Under the pieces are notes generated by a model that was not told the DNA's origin, made no database searches, and saw only the letters and a program-made list of their open reading frames with translations. Shown here piece after piece: positions 22,376 to 34,183 of a stretch of DNA of 64,000 bases. Position 1 is the stretch's first letter; the number at the start of each line of letters is the position of its first letter. The DNA comes from Xenopus tropicalis (taxonomy: Eukaryota; Chordata; Amphibia; Anura; Pipidae): assembly GCF_000004195.4 (NCBI RefSeq), contig NC_030679.2, positions 19,046,712 through 19,110,711 of the forward strand, written 5' to 3'. A program made the translations under genes and the position numbers.

Positions 22376-23266
22376 CACAGCATTCAATGGAAAAATGTTG
22401 CAATGGAGGAACATGGTGAGGCATAAGTGTTCAGTGTATGCTGAAATGTGGTTAGTGCCTCACATTAACAAAATAAAAAACAGGATGTTGGGAGGATCCA
22501 GAGCAAGCAGGGTTCTCATTGGATACTCCACTAGAAAACCATGGACAATCGAAGAGAGGTTATATATGCACAGTACCGATTTAGGATGTTGATGAAATAT
22601 ATCTATGCCTTAACCCAGCAGCTACCAGGCTTTTTCATTTCACCATCTAAGGTCAAACCCTGGTCAGTGGCCCCCTTGGAGGTCCAGCCATGGCTCAGGT
22701 CCACCTTAGCCCTTTTAGGTATCTATGAGAGCAAAAGGCCATTCTCCCCAGTTTTCACCATAACTGTCCTTCAGAATGAGCCACCCCCATACCTCCTGCA
22801 TACCCCACAGTTTCACAATGAGTGCCTCAAGCTTTGCTATGTTGGGAGTTGTAGTCTGCTGTCAATTGGTAACAATACAAAATAAAATTCAGCCAGTTTT
22901 ACTGTACATTCAGGAACAATAAAGAATTTAAATGGCTGTTAAAGCCCTGCCAAGCTGGGAAGTTACTACTCATCACCTGCCTTTCAGTAGATAAAAACCT
23001 CTTTCATACACTGCAGTATTGTTTCCCCCTGGCACAGTCATACTAGACCCCCTAGGGGCCAATGAATACAGAGCCACTATAAACACAGGCATAAATCATT
23101 AACTTGTAAGCAGCACAACAGAGACACTACAAATGTAGCTCGTAAATCACACTCCAGCAGGCTTCCCCAGATAACCCTGAGCCACAAATACCTGTATCCT
23201 TGGAATGCATGATGCACATTTGCATTTGCGTCTGCTCTGTAAATTCTGCAAATAGTTTAGATTTCT

Positions 23267-23480
23267 ACATGGAACTGGCACTGTATTCACCCTGCCATGT
23301 GTTCTGGGATATTATACATGAAACTGGCACTGTATTCACCCTGCCATGTATTCTATGGTAAATATACATGATTCATTTAGTGCCAGTTCCATGTATAACA
23401 CCCCAGAACATATGGCAGGATAAATACAGTGCCAGTTCCATGTATATTTACCATAGAATACATGGCAGGGTGAATACAGT
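23267..23480. repeat. compound direct-and-inverted repeat
   Basis: The core ACTGGCACTGTATTCACCCT occurs as a direct pair (about 23273 and 23323). It then occurs twice more in reverse complement (about 23405-23440 and 23465-23480, with AGTGCCAGTTCCATGTAT and GGCAGGGTGAATACAGT). The two halves form an inverted repeat about 100 bp per arm, each arm itself made of two units. Confidence 0.75.
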
Positions 23481-23599
23481 CCTTATAAAAAAACATAAAA
23501 AGTATTTTGGTTTGGGTGTAAATCAGTTTTCACTTTATTGTATAATATGTATTTGGTAGCATGATGTGTTCCTTTTGCAATGCATGCAGCTGCATGCAG

Positions 23600-23631
23600 A
23601 AAAAAAAAAAAATATATATATATATATATAC
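23600..23631. repeat. A-run and (AT)n microsatellite
   Basis: About eleven A bases are followed by roughly ten AT dinucleotides, ending at the ACTATATGTAC boundary. Confidence 0.9.
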
Positions 23632-23645
23632 TATATGTACTCTAT

Positions 23646-24178
23646 GGGGCACATTTACTAATCCACGAACGTCCGAAAAGCGTCCGAATGTGCTTTTTTC
23701 GTAATGATCGGTATTTTGCGATTTTTTCGTAAATTGTCGCAACATTTTCATACCCATTACGACTTGCTCGTAAATTGTCGCAACTTTTTTGTAGCCATTA
23801 CGACTTGCTTGTAAATTGTCGCAACTTTTTCGTAGCCATTACTACTTGCTCGTAAAATGTAGCGACTTTTTCGTAGCCGTCGTGCCGAGTACAAAAGTTT
23901 CGGATTCATTCAAGCTTCAGTATCGTGACTTTCCTTGGGCCAGGTTGGAGCTGCTGAGTGCCATTGAGTCCTATGGGAGGCTTCCAAAATCATGCAAAGT
24001 CGCAAAGGTTTGCCCGCCGTTTACAAGCGCTCAATACGAAAAAGTCGCGACAATATACGAGCAAGTCGTAATGGCTACAAAAAAGTCGCAACAATTTACG
24101 AAAAATCGCAAAATGTTCGTTTCCAATCCGATTTTTTCCCATTCGGGATTCGGATTCGTGGATTAGTAAATCAGCCCC
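23646..24178. mobile_element. GGGGCACATTTACTAATCC palindromic MITE
   Basis: The left end GGGGCACATTTACTAATCC pairs with the right end GGATTAGTAAATCAGCCCC. Both arms contain blocks such as CGTAAATTGTCGCAAC and GTAGCCATTACGACTTGC, the right arm in reverse complement (GCAAGTCGTAATGGCTAC, GTCGCAACAATTTACG). The left arm repeats the block three to four times. The spacer includes CTTGGGCCAGGTTGGAG. Related end sequence stands at 17754. The TSD is not clear (TAT on the left, TAA on the right). Confidence 0.7.
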
Positions 24179-24558
24179 TAAATGTACCTTTACACAGCAG
24201 GGCACAGTTTACACAAGACTGTCAGCTGCACATACAAGGTAAAATAAATACTGAGCACAGACCTTCCTACAGTGGAGCCAACAATTCCCAGCATTGTGTG
24301 GGTCTCGGAAAGCTGAGGTTTCAGCGGTTCAGGGTAGTCATGCAATTCAAGCATATTTTTTAGCAGAAAGCATTGTGAATATGCAAGACACAGCCCCATC
24401 AAATACCTATCTGTGTTATCCAACACATTCCCTAGCATATGGTATTTAAAGTAAACAGTAAAAAAAAATCTGTAATTTATGTCCAGTGGATAACAATTAG
24501 GTGAGCAGCAATGTGGGTGCTGGGGACAACCTAGTAAGCACGTGCGATCACCCTAGAG

Positions 24559-24729
24559 CAGGGCTGTCCAACTGGAGGCCGCGGGCCAAATTTGGCCCTT
24601 CAAAGAATTTTTATGTCCCTTAGTCTGCTCAAAGGCTCCATAGACTGCACTGTGTGGCATCATCATTTTAATCTAGTCAGGCCCTCTAGCATGATTGGCC
24701 CACTACATGTAATAAATTGGACAGTACTG
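24559..24729. mobile_element. hAT-type MITE with perfect 8-bp TSD
   Basis: The ends CAGGGCTGTCCAACTGG and AATTGGACAGTACTG pair as inverted repeats. The octamer CCCTAGAG is duplicated exactly (24551-24558 and 24730-24737). At 171 bp it has no coding capacity. CAGGGNTGTCCAA ends are typical of vertebrate hAT (Charlie/Buster-like) elements. Confidence 0.85.
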
Positions 24730-25750
24730 CCCTAGAGAAATCCATTGCTTCATGTAGATACTTAGAGTGCAGGACATCCACAAGTTGGAGGGGATCACAG
24801 AAGTACTTTTTGTTGGGGGGTGAGAACATATGATCCTATGTATGTCACAGTGGGTGACACTGGAAGTCTGTGGCAATTAAACAGAAAGTAAATTTAGCAC
24901 GTCACCTTCCAGCCGAATGGACAGACCTGACTAACATAACCAGTTTAGGCTCTAACAGGCTATAGGGAATAAAAGGCTCATTTAATATTGGTTTGCCAAT
25001 TTGATTTTTCAGTAGTTTCTGAAATTCTGTTGAAGAATTTGCAGTAGCTTTGCCAACTTTACTATATACCCAATATTTTTACTGCACATCTGCTGTAGTC
25101 TTTATTAGTGGTTTATTGTGGGGTAGTGCAATCAGCTAATAGTGTGGAACATGCCTACAGTTTGCTTCGAGTAGATCCTAACCTTATTGCAAATATGAAC
25201 TTAGCCTTTATCTGAGGATCTATCAGGAATAAACCCACTGAAGCCTGTATTGTGTGCATTGTGTGTATTTCAGGCTGCAATTCCTAGAAAGAAGCAGTTC
25301 TGTAGACAGTGGACAGTAGGGGCTGAATATACTCGTGTTGTAAAAGGTGTCTCATGAATATTGGAGGAGGCCGGGTAGCAAGCTGAGATGAATAGATGTT
25401 TGACATTTGACACTACAATATAAATATGCGCTCAATGTAAAAAAAATTAGAGCTTTCTGTATTACAGCATTAATTATGCAGTTGGCTGTCTCAGTGCATC
25501 ATTTATAAAGCCATAAGAAGCCTTGCCAATTATTAAACACTTTCAGATTGCTATGTTATTTATCAAGCCTTTATCCCACATAGGGAAACACTGAGATACT
25601 TTGATAATGAGGTGTCGCTCCATAGTTTTTTTTTTGTCTCAGATCTGTTACACCAGGCATGCAACACAAATATTTGTTTAAGAAAACTATATGTATCCTT
25701 TTATATAGAGGCATGACAGTTCTGTATACCTTTATTTAGTGATATAAATA

Positions 25751-26208
25751 ATACATGAGTGATACTCAGAGTTTCCTGTATTACTCAGCCTGCAGCCTTG
25801 TGCCTTTATATGGTCACAGAACCCCTCAGTGACTGCTAATATCCTTATCATTTACAGTAGGGGGATACATTATCACTTATAATACATGAGTGATACTCAC
25901 AGTTCCCTGTATAACTCAGTCTGCAGCCTTGTGCCTTTATATCAGTGGTTCTCAACCATCCTAATGCGACAACCCTTTAATAAAGGTCCTCATGTTGTGG
26001 TGACCCCCCAACAATAAAATTATTCCTAAGACCATCGGAAATATGTGTTTTCCAATGGTCTTAGGCGACCCCTGTGAAAGGGTCGTTCGACCCCAAAAGG
26101 GGTCCCGACCCACAGGTTAAGAGCCTGCTTTATATGGTCATAGAAAAACTCAGTGAATCCTAATATCCTTGTAATTTACAGTAGGAGTTACATTATCCTT
26201 TATAATAC
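25751..26208. repeat. 131-bp tandem duplication, second copy split by a hAT insertion
   Basis: Copy 1 is 25751-25881. Copy 2 begins at 25882 with the same ATACATGAGTGATACTCA and continues through CTGCAGCCTTGTGCCTTTATAT. It is then interrupted by the element at 25943-26127 and resumes with GGTCATAGA and the ATATCCTTGTAATTTACAGT block. The two copies are roughly 90% alike outside the insertion. Confidence 0.85.
25943..26127. mobile_element. hAT-type MITE (CAGTGGTTCTCAACC) with TSD and adjacent empty site
   Basis: The element starts CAGTGGTTCTCAACC and ends CACAGGTTAAGAGCCTG, a decayed complement. The octamer CTTTATAT is present on both sides (25935-25942, 26128-26135). The uninterrupted equivalent, with CTTTATAT once, is at 25804-25811 in the neighbouring duplicate. 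The interior holds paired CCTAAGACCATCGGAAA/CCAATGGTCTTAGG arms. It is non-coding. Confidence 0.9.
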
Positions 26209-26490
26209 AGTATAGTTATATTTAAATCTCCCTAGCCCAATACAAAGGTCTTGTGCCTTTGTATTATAAATGTACATAAGAAATTCACTTTCTATTGTGC
26301 ACTGTAAATATTTCTTCCAAAATTACATTAGTGAGATAATGGGCTTAGAAGGATAGCTACAGAGTCAGGTTGTCCAACCATAAGTACAATATCCAATGAG
26401 CCAATGCATCAATGAGGCCCTCCTGTCCATCCAATCATTTTGCCTTTTATGCTTGTACCATCTTCAGTGAAGATCCCCACTTCTGCTTAC

Positions 26491-26545
26491 CTGTTTGAGT
26501 GCTCCAGAGTCAGCCATGTGGGGACCGACACTAGATCCAAATATC
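26491..26545 (-). CDS. candidate exon, minus strand, possible first coding exon
   Basis: On the minus strand an acceptor (CCTGCTTCTTTAACAG) and a consensus donor (CAG then GTAAGCAG) bracket 55 nt. One frame reads IFGSSVGPHMADSGALKQ and ends in phase 0, with a possible start methionine at 26517. Another open frame reads YLDLVSVPTWLTLEHSN. The phase-0 frame is compatible with the 35-nt exon form at 11445, and the other with the 25-nt form, so it could belong to the same gene across a 15-kb intron. I recognise neither peptide. Being a lone exon it could be spurious. Confidence 0.35.
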
Positions 26546-27904
26546 CTGTTAAAGAAGCAGGAAATTCATCTCGTAAGTTTATATCTGCTCCTTCACAGCT
26601 CATCTCTTACCATCCTATGTGAGAAAGACAGGGAACATCGATTAATGCTAGAAATAAGCAAACATTTTCCCTACCCGAAGATTTAGTTTGCTAAACTGTT
26701 CTGAAAAGTGTCATGTCCATTTATGAGTTCCACATTCCCTTTTCCACCCCATGCTCCAAATTGGTAGTTTTGGGCTTAAATTTCACAAAAACACTGAAAA
26801 TACCAATGTTTATTTGATATCTGCTGAATTATTTTCGTGAATTCTCCCTTGTAGTCAATGAGAACCCATAGTGACATCTCCACAGTCATGGCAAATTGGT
26901 ACCACCTGGACTCCCATGGGATCAGAAAAAGGCTTATACAATATGGGGGCCTGTTCTGAAATGCTCTGGGTAGGAAACAATACCCCTTACATTTTTACCA
27001 GTTATTAAAAACAGAGGTCTTTATCTTTGATCTTCACTACATACCACAAGTACCGGTAGATTGTATTGTTCTTTTTCAGGGCCAATTTTTTTTAAAGTAT
27101 ATATTAATACTTAAATATATATCCTTGTACTGCATTCATCACCATTTCTTTCACTGCGCTAATTTGCAGTTGCTATTGGAAAGAGATAATCAGACATCTG
27201 TCACCGGCACAGAATTCTTATGTGAAAACAGCCATAGCTCATTATAACATGCAGCGCAACAGCAAAACTTAAATGAGATGTTGCTGCAACTGTTGCCAAG
27301 TCAGAAAGTCCCTCTTGGCAACAGAGCTGATAGGAGAGCACTCACAGCTCTGCCGCCCTTAATCGGATTTGCCAATTAGTCATAAAAGGTGAAGCAACAC
27401 ATCCTGGAATATAATTATGACCCTTTGCGTTCAGAAAGCTATGGTAGATTGATTTAATTACTGGTTAAACTGTATTTGCTCTATCTAGGCTCAGCTAAGC
27501 CCCATTTTATATCAAGGCAAGACATTGTTTCACTTCATATTCAGTGCTAGGATACAAGATATTTGTCTGCTCCCAGTTACCATCATGTGGGCCTGCTCAC
27601 TAATTAGTCTGAGTGAGAACAAGAGCACAGAATTTTATATGTTTAATGGACATTTAAGCAGCACCAGGTTATTTAGTATTTTGGGGGGTAAGCCAGTGCT
27701 ATGTGCAGCAAGCGGTAGTGCCAATGCACTGCACCCTAGGCTGCTAGGTGGCCCCAGAATGTGGTGTATAGGCATTCCCTAGATATAAATTCTTGCTGAT
27801 TTGGGTGGAAATTTACAAATATTGTAGTAAATTTGACCCTTAAGTTGTGACACATAGCAACCAATCAGAATTTCGCTTTTATTAGTCTTGCTGCAGTTGA
27901 CAAG

Positions 27905-28415
27905 GCACTATATAGGCAAATGTATATGGGCACCTGCCTGCCCAACATCTCATTCAAAATGAAGGGTATTAAAATAAGTTCATCCTCTCATTCTTTCTGA
28001 AACCACTAAGCCTTTCCACTAGATGCTGGAACATTGTTAATGAAATTTTCTTTCCTTTATAGGTAGAGGGCTGGACCCTGATGTTGGGGGATCAGGGCTA
28101 CTTCCATGTCATTCTAAATCATGCCACAGGGGTTCAGGTGGGTGGGGTTGGGTGGGTTGAGGTCAGGGCTCATGCTGGCCACCACTCCCACCTCTGAAAC
28201 CAATTTTGTATGGACTTCACTTTGAGCATGGAGACTTTATTGTGCTGCAATAGTAAAGAACCTTTCCCAAACACTGCCTTTAAGTAAGAAGCATGTAATT
28301 GTCAAGAATGGTATTGTATGATGTAGTGGAATCACAGCAATGATGGATGTGGCTTAATTGGCTAATTCCAGTAATTAAAAGGGCAATATCAATATACTTT
28401 TGGCCATATATGTGG
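27905..28415 (-). mobile_element. degenerate Tc1/mariner-like transposon relic
   Basis: In reverse complement this carries landmarks of an ancient vertebrate Tc1-like element. They are a terminal TTTGGCCATATA-type end near 28400, GCCCTGACCTCAACCCACC (the transposase SPDLNP region) near 28170, CAACATCAGGGTCC near 28080, TTCCAGCATCTAGTGGAAAGG near 28020 and TTGAATGAGATGTTGGGC near 27950. The frame is broken many times and the catalytic region cannot be read, so it is inactive. Ends are approximate. Confidence 0.7.
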
Positions 28416-28885
28416 CTCAAAGCTCTGAGCCACTCAAAGCCACTGTATTGGTTGTACATGCTCTAACTTGTTCACTGAACAAAGCAATTAATATACTTTA
28501 GTTTTATATAAATATTACCAGCCTGAAGATCATTATCAAAACCCTAGATGCACAAGTAAGTCTGCACTTGTATAAGTAGATTTATTATACTGCTAAATCT
28601 GTAAGCAGTGACCAGGGTTGGAATGGGTCAGCAGGACATCAGAAAAAAAACCTAGTGGGTCCTGCCTGACTTTTGGCACTCCACCACACAATCATAGCAA
28701 ATGTAAATAAAATGTAACCTGATATGGTGCTGCACTAGTTGGGGTCGCAAACAATCATGTTTTTACCTAATTAATTAACAATGAGTTGGCACTCACCAAA
28801 GACTTAAGTTACTTAAAAAATTAAAAAGTGATTTTTATTTCTATTTAACACATTTATGACAGAAATGCGACATAAAAATTCAATA

Positions 28886-29462
28886 TATAGTTACATAGTT
28901 ACATAGTTACATAGGGTTGAAAAAAGACCTGTGTCCATCAAGTTCAACCCATCCAAGTAAACCCAGCACACCTAACCCACACCTACCAATCTATACACTC
29001 ACATACATAAACTATAAATACAACCACTAGTACTAACTGTAGATATTAGTATCACAATAGCCTTTGATATTCTGATTGATCAAGAACTCATCCAGGCCCC
29101 TCTTAAAGGCATTAACAGAATCTGCCATTACCACATCACTAGGAAGGGCATTCCATAACCTCACTACCCTCACCGTGAAAAACCACCTACGCTGCTTCAA
29201 ATGGAAACTCCTTTCCTCTAATCTAAAGGGGTGACCTCTGGTGCGTTGATTGTTTTTATGGGAAAAAAGAACATCCCCCAACTGCCTATAATCCCCTCTA
29301 ATGTACTTGTACAGAGTAATCATGTCCCCTCGCAAGCGCCTCTTTTCCAGAGAAAACAACCCCAACCTCGACAGTCTAACCTCATAGTTTAAATCTTCCA
29401 TCCCCTTAACCAGTTTAGTTGCACGTCTCTGCACTCTCTCCAGCTCATTAATATCCTTCTTA
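28886..29462 (-). pseudogene. 5'-truncated CR1 LINE, ORF2 C-terminus and 3' end
   Basis: The minus strand encodes the C-terminal part of a CR1 polyprotein (29434-29033, 133 codons): [40 protein letters not shown], then [20 protein letters not shown] and ending [17 protein letters not shown] before a stop. About 120 bp of 3' UTR follow (GAACTTGATGGACACAGGTC), ending in a short tail of ACTATGTA repeats at 28888-28912, typical of CR1 3' termini. Reverse transcriptase and endonuclease are missing through 5' truncation, the usual outcome of incomplete target-primed reverse transcription. The surviving frame is intact, suggesting a moderately young copy. Confidence 0.85.
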
Positions 29463-29499
29463 AGGACTGGAGCCCAAATATATATAATATAACCATAAT

Positions 29500-31270
29500 A
29501 ACCATAATATCTTTCCTAGAATTTATACAATAGATCTAAGGGGCTGGAGATTTCGAAGGAACTCATTAATATCAATCTAAAAATGTAATATACAAATCAT
29601 CCCCAAATATAAAATTCATTACACAATATAAATATATACATTACATGATTGTTTCAAAATAACCAATAACACAGTCCTAATAATAGCCACCAATTCGTAT
29701 AACCTAGATCAGTTTCTGCATTTAGAGCGTATAGAGGCTTTCTATTTGATATTCCGTGTAGCCTAATAATTAACACATCCCATTCACAAATTCATTAAAT
29801 TGCAAGTAAACCTTAGAACACTAGAGAGATGTTAAATGTTAAAATACATATTTAGGGCAATTGCACCGTAAGTACTATGTAGAGAGGGGGAACTACTATA
29901 TTAGAAGCGTAGTTGTGTGTATGGTTTGCCGTTCAAACCGTTCTATGTGCGGCTGTGTTCTGCACACCCCAAGCACAGACCCCAAGGGAATAAAATGTAT
30001 ATAATGTAATCCCGGCCGGGAACTTACTTAAGAAATTGAGGTGACCAGGCCCTCTGATTTTCGCGCCGTGTACTCGCACAGCGGGCTCAGCAGTGCCTCC
30101 ACAATCATGTTTTTAACCACAGAGTAGTGTTTTGTTTCCCAGAATTCCAGTGTGATTGTGTTCACAGCAAATAATAATAATGCCCCAATTCACTTGGGGT
30201 GTCATCAATTCCAGAACACCATTAAAACACCATAATAGTCTCATGAAGGCAACCCACTAAGTAAACCTTGGAATATCCTCCAGGCCCAGACTGGGGTTAG
30301 TTCCATCACCAAAACTGTGTGCAATTCATTTGACCAGGCTAACTGGTTCCATCTGTGACCCCTGCGAATACTGCCAATGCTTGCTCAGTTTTAGATATGT
30401 CAACTCCTTATATTTGTTGAGAGTCACCGTTATTTAAACCCCTCTCCCCCCAGTCACCAATAGTAACAGGTCTGTCTCTCATTAACAGTATTTTGCATCT
30501 GAAACCTAACTTATCCACCCCATTAAAATGTATAGAATGGTCACCCAAAGTCCTCCAATATCAGTCAAAATCCTTTTCAGACAGATAGAGAAGCAACTCT
30601 TTTCCTAGCCATTAATCTTGAATGTTAAATAGGCCACTGTAACTCAGTTTGTTATGTGAGAACTGGACAGCTTTATACTCCAAAACTGGGTAACTAGGAT
30701 CTGGCAGCATTTGCAGCGCAGTTTAAAAAATATGTACAACTCAAAAAAAATGTCAAGAGAAGATTAAAAATAAACACAAGTGCACAAACACTTCCTAGGA
30801 TATTTTCCGTTATTGATAACTTTGACGTCAATTTTAGGCTGGGCCAAAAGTAACAGTAAATGACTACAGTGTGTGTGAATTAAAATAGGCTTCCTTTTTT
30901 TATCCCATGATGCAAAAGAGTAGGAGGTCACATTCCCATTTTGAACATTCCCTCATGTTTGCTGAGCAAGGTGAATAATCTGTAGCAACATGGAGATTAG
31001 AACTATCAGGTACAGAAGTGAAAGTCAACCCCTGCCAGCACTCAACTGCAGTCACTGATGTCCTGCACAAGTCTCCCCATCAGTCTCCATTCTCATGAAA
31101 TGGAGCCCAGATTAGTCACCCTACACCTGTTTTTGAACTCCCAACATCCTTCATCAGGCTCGGTAACAAAAGTATCCCTCAATTGTAATTTAACAAATGA
31201 TGGCTTTAGGCTTTTAACTGTGCTGGATTCTTCATAATTCCTTTTCACAAATAAATGAATTATTTGCTAG
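29500..31270. other. non-coding stretch
   Basis: No gene is recognised. ACAATCATGTTTTTA occurs at about 28750 and 30100 on either side of the CR1 insertion, which may mark one older repeat split by later insertions. The rest is unclassified. Confidence 0.35.
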
Positions 31271-31273
31271 ACT

Positions 31274-31297
31274 TATATATATATATATATATATATA
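31274..31297. repeat. (TA)n microsatellite
   Basis: About twelve uninterrupted TA dinucleotides. Confidence 0.9.
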
Positions 31298-31389
31298 ATC
31301 AGTCCTGATGGTGGCTTTAGTATTCTGTGGGGTGCACAGCCAAAATCTGAGTATTTAGCATGAAATAATCCATGGCCGGCACACCCTTA

Positions 31390-31830
31390 AAATTCTAAAA
31401 AAAATTTTTTATTAAAAACTCATTGTTTAAAAACCAACGTTTCGGTCCTCATTAGGACCTTTATCAAGGATAAAACAACGGTGTATCATCTCACATATAA
31501 ATACCCTTGTAATCTAAACAAGTGAAAAAGGTGCCCAATCCCCATTTCCAAACCATTATGTAATTAGCCAATGCTGTTACGTGTGCAGAAATTCAAACGG
31601 GCCAATGCTTGGCCTATATCAGTGCATATAGAATATGACAAACTCATTCAATAAACATAAATAAAGTGATCATGTCATAAAACAACCTTATATCACATAA
31701 AACCTAATATATAGCGTAATAACCATATGACATAAATAATTAAAAGTGCTTTGCCATAAAATACATTGTATTTTACCTGGACAGATCTTGGTTAAAAATC
31801 GGTGTGTGCTCTCTCACTAATCACCTGAAA
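31390..31830. repeat. possible interspersed repeat with AACGTTTCGG motif
   Basis: The motif AACCAACGTTTCGGTCC, followed by CTCATTAGGACCTTTATCAAG, is one I associate with interspersed repeats in frogs and fish. No second copy is in the window, so limits and class are not determined. Confidence 0.3.
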
Positions 31831-32875
31831 TAATGTTCTGCAACAGGAAGTAGTGTGGAAATAAAGGAACAGCTCTGCCCATTTAGTTGCTGATATAACC
31901 TAGCATATACAGTATGTGTAGCTTGGTTTGTGTGTGAGCACATTAGAAAAATATATATTTTAATGAAAAGTCTTTATTTATATGAAACAGTGTGAAACAA
32001 ATGGGCTGTGTGATGTGATTTTTATACTGAACTTGTTCAGGGTAAGAGTTTCCCCCTTTCAAGATTTTCTCATGGCTTGTAAAATCCAAAACAAACTTAT
32101 GAGACAATTATTATCTTTGAGCTGAGGAAGATGGAGGAGAATTCTTAGCTGAGTAACGCCCAAAAATACCCACACAAAGCTGATAAATCTACAGTAAGAC
32201 CCACCACATCAGCTAAAACACTTAGCCTGAGCCTGGCTTCCTTCCGACGAGAGAAAGCTTTATGACTTGCACTTCTGGCCCAAGATCTTTCTGATGACAG
32301 TTAATGTTTGGGAATCCTTCATTCAGCTGAGCTGAGTCTTCTATTTCATTCTTGCACACCAAAAATACACGTGATTCCTATATAAACATTGTCTTTGCAT
32401 AGCAACCCTTAAACCCACTCCAAGAAATCTCCATGGCAACAACAACAAATGGAAACAAACACATATTTTTTATTATATAGTATACATATATATCTCTATA
32501 TGTTTGGAATTGCTGCTCAGTTTTACAGGGTGAGGGACTGCTATTATTAAATATTTGCTTGGCAAGGAATTCTTCTTAAAAAAGAAGAGATGGCAAAGAA
32601 TGCAGGAACAATATAGGCCTAGATTACCCAGGATCCTTTTCAGTTGCACCCAATGAGATGCTACATTTTGTACTGTGACCCAGTGAAATTTGTAGCTGGC
32701 CCAGAGGCCTGCACTCCCATAATGGATAACAATTACTTTCCTCTTTCTTTGTATATAAATATATGTACAGTATATAGCTTTGCCTGCATCAGCAGCACTT
32801 TGCACAGAAGCGGAGAGCGGTGCTTACATCTGCTGGTATGCCCATAGCATACAAGCCAGGATTGCAATGCTTTAA

Positions 32876-33375
32876 AGGAAAACTATACCCCCAGAATGAA
32901 TACTTAACCAACAGATACTTTATATTAAGTGACCTATTTAAGAATTTTGCCAAACTGGAATATATATCAGTAAATATTGCCCTTTTACATCCCTTCCCTT
33001 CAACCACCATTTAGTGATGGATGGGCTGTGTGCTCCCTCAGAGATCATATGACCAGAATTAATGCAGCTCTAACTGTAACAGGAAGTAGTGTGGGAGTAA
33101 AAGGCAGAACTCTGTCCATGAATTGGCTAATAGGGCCTAGAATGTATGTGTGCCTTGGCTTGTTTGTGTGCACTGTGAATCCTGGGATCCCAGGAGGCGG
33201 CCCTTAATTATTAAAATGGCAATTTTCTATTTAGTATTACCCAATAGCACATACTAATAAAAAAGTATATTTTTATTAAAATAGTTTATTTAGATGAAGC
33301 AGGGTTTTACATATGAGCTGGTTTATGCAATATATTTTTCTAGAGACCTACATTGTTTGGGGGTATAGATCCCCT
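32876..33375. mobile_element. TTAA-flanked T2-like MITE (GGAAAACTATACCCCCA ends)
   Basis: TTAA at 32872-32875 is followed by AGGAAAACTATACCCCCAG. On the far side TTGGGGGTATAGATCCCC leads into TTAA at 33376-33379. A minor part of the interior is open by chance on both strands. The ends and target fit the Kolobok/T2 group. Confidence 0.65.
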
Positions 33376-34093
33376 TTAACAGTACAAATACAGAACTGAA
33401 AGAGCTATGTGCAAGTGGTTTGTACTACAATATTGTGACAACCTGTTGCAGACACAACAGTATAAAGGAGTAATTAATAACCTTAATTTTAGACAAATAT
33501 TCAAATCCGGGATTCACCCTTTTTTTGGCTGGATTCAGATTCAGGCAAATCCAAGTTCCTGGCTGAACTGGGCCTGGACTTATAGTGGATTTGGTGCATG
33601 CCTAATTAGGGAAAATACATCTGTACGCAAGACTGTGGGGAGGTAGTCGTGTGTATAAGTACAAGGCACCCTTCGTTAACCACTTTGGTGTTCATAATAT
33701 TGTACGGAGGGCATGGCATGTCCAATGGGCATGTCCTTGTGATGTTGATTGATGGTATGAGCATAAGCTCATTCACAGTATTCAGAATTTAATATGCATG
33801 TACACATCTGATTAATATAGGGAAAAATGACAAACTCTGGGAAATGGCATAATAGTGATGGGAGGCTGAGGAGACTGGGTAACTCCCAGGAAGCTGACAG
33901 CTATGGGACAACCTCAGGGCCGTTATAAGGGGTAAGCAGAAGAGGCATGAGCCTTGGGGGTAACTGGGTAGGGCACAATTGAAGAGACTGGCGGTAGGGA
34001 GGGTGAGGGACTGAGCAGTGTGGGGGACCTTTCCTCAGACAGAAGTGTGAGGTGGTTTACTAAAGGCAGCAAAAAGCCACCTTTGATAACTTT

Positions 34094-34183
34094 AAGGGCA
34101 GTGGTACACGAGAAGATTAGTTGCCCTGCGAGAAATCTTCCTTGTCGCGGGGAGACTAATCTCCCCATGTACCACTGCCCTAA
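34094..34183. mobile_element. 90-bp palindromic MITE
   Basis: TAAGGGCAGTGGTACACG... pairs with ...CATGTACCACTGCCCTAA. The inner arms AGATTAGTTGCCC and GGAGACTAATCT also pair, so almost the whole unit can fold back on itself. It is related to 11864-12029. Confidence 0.7.

Noticed and set aside
31970..32128. Minus-strand terminal exon (acceptor TTCTCCTCCATCTTCCTCAG, then a short frame and AATAAA near 31972)
   Set aside because: The splice acceptor is good, but the frame is only about 20 codons (KDNNCLISLFWILQAMRK) and no partner exon in phase was found.
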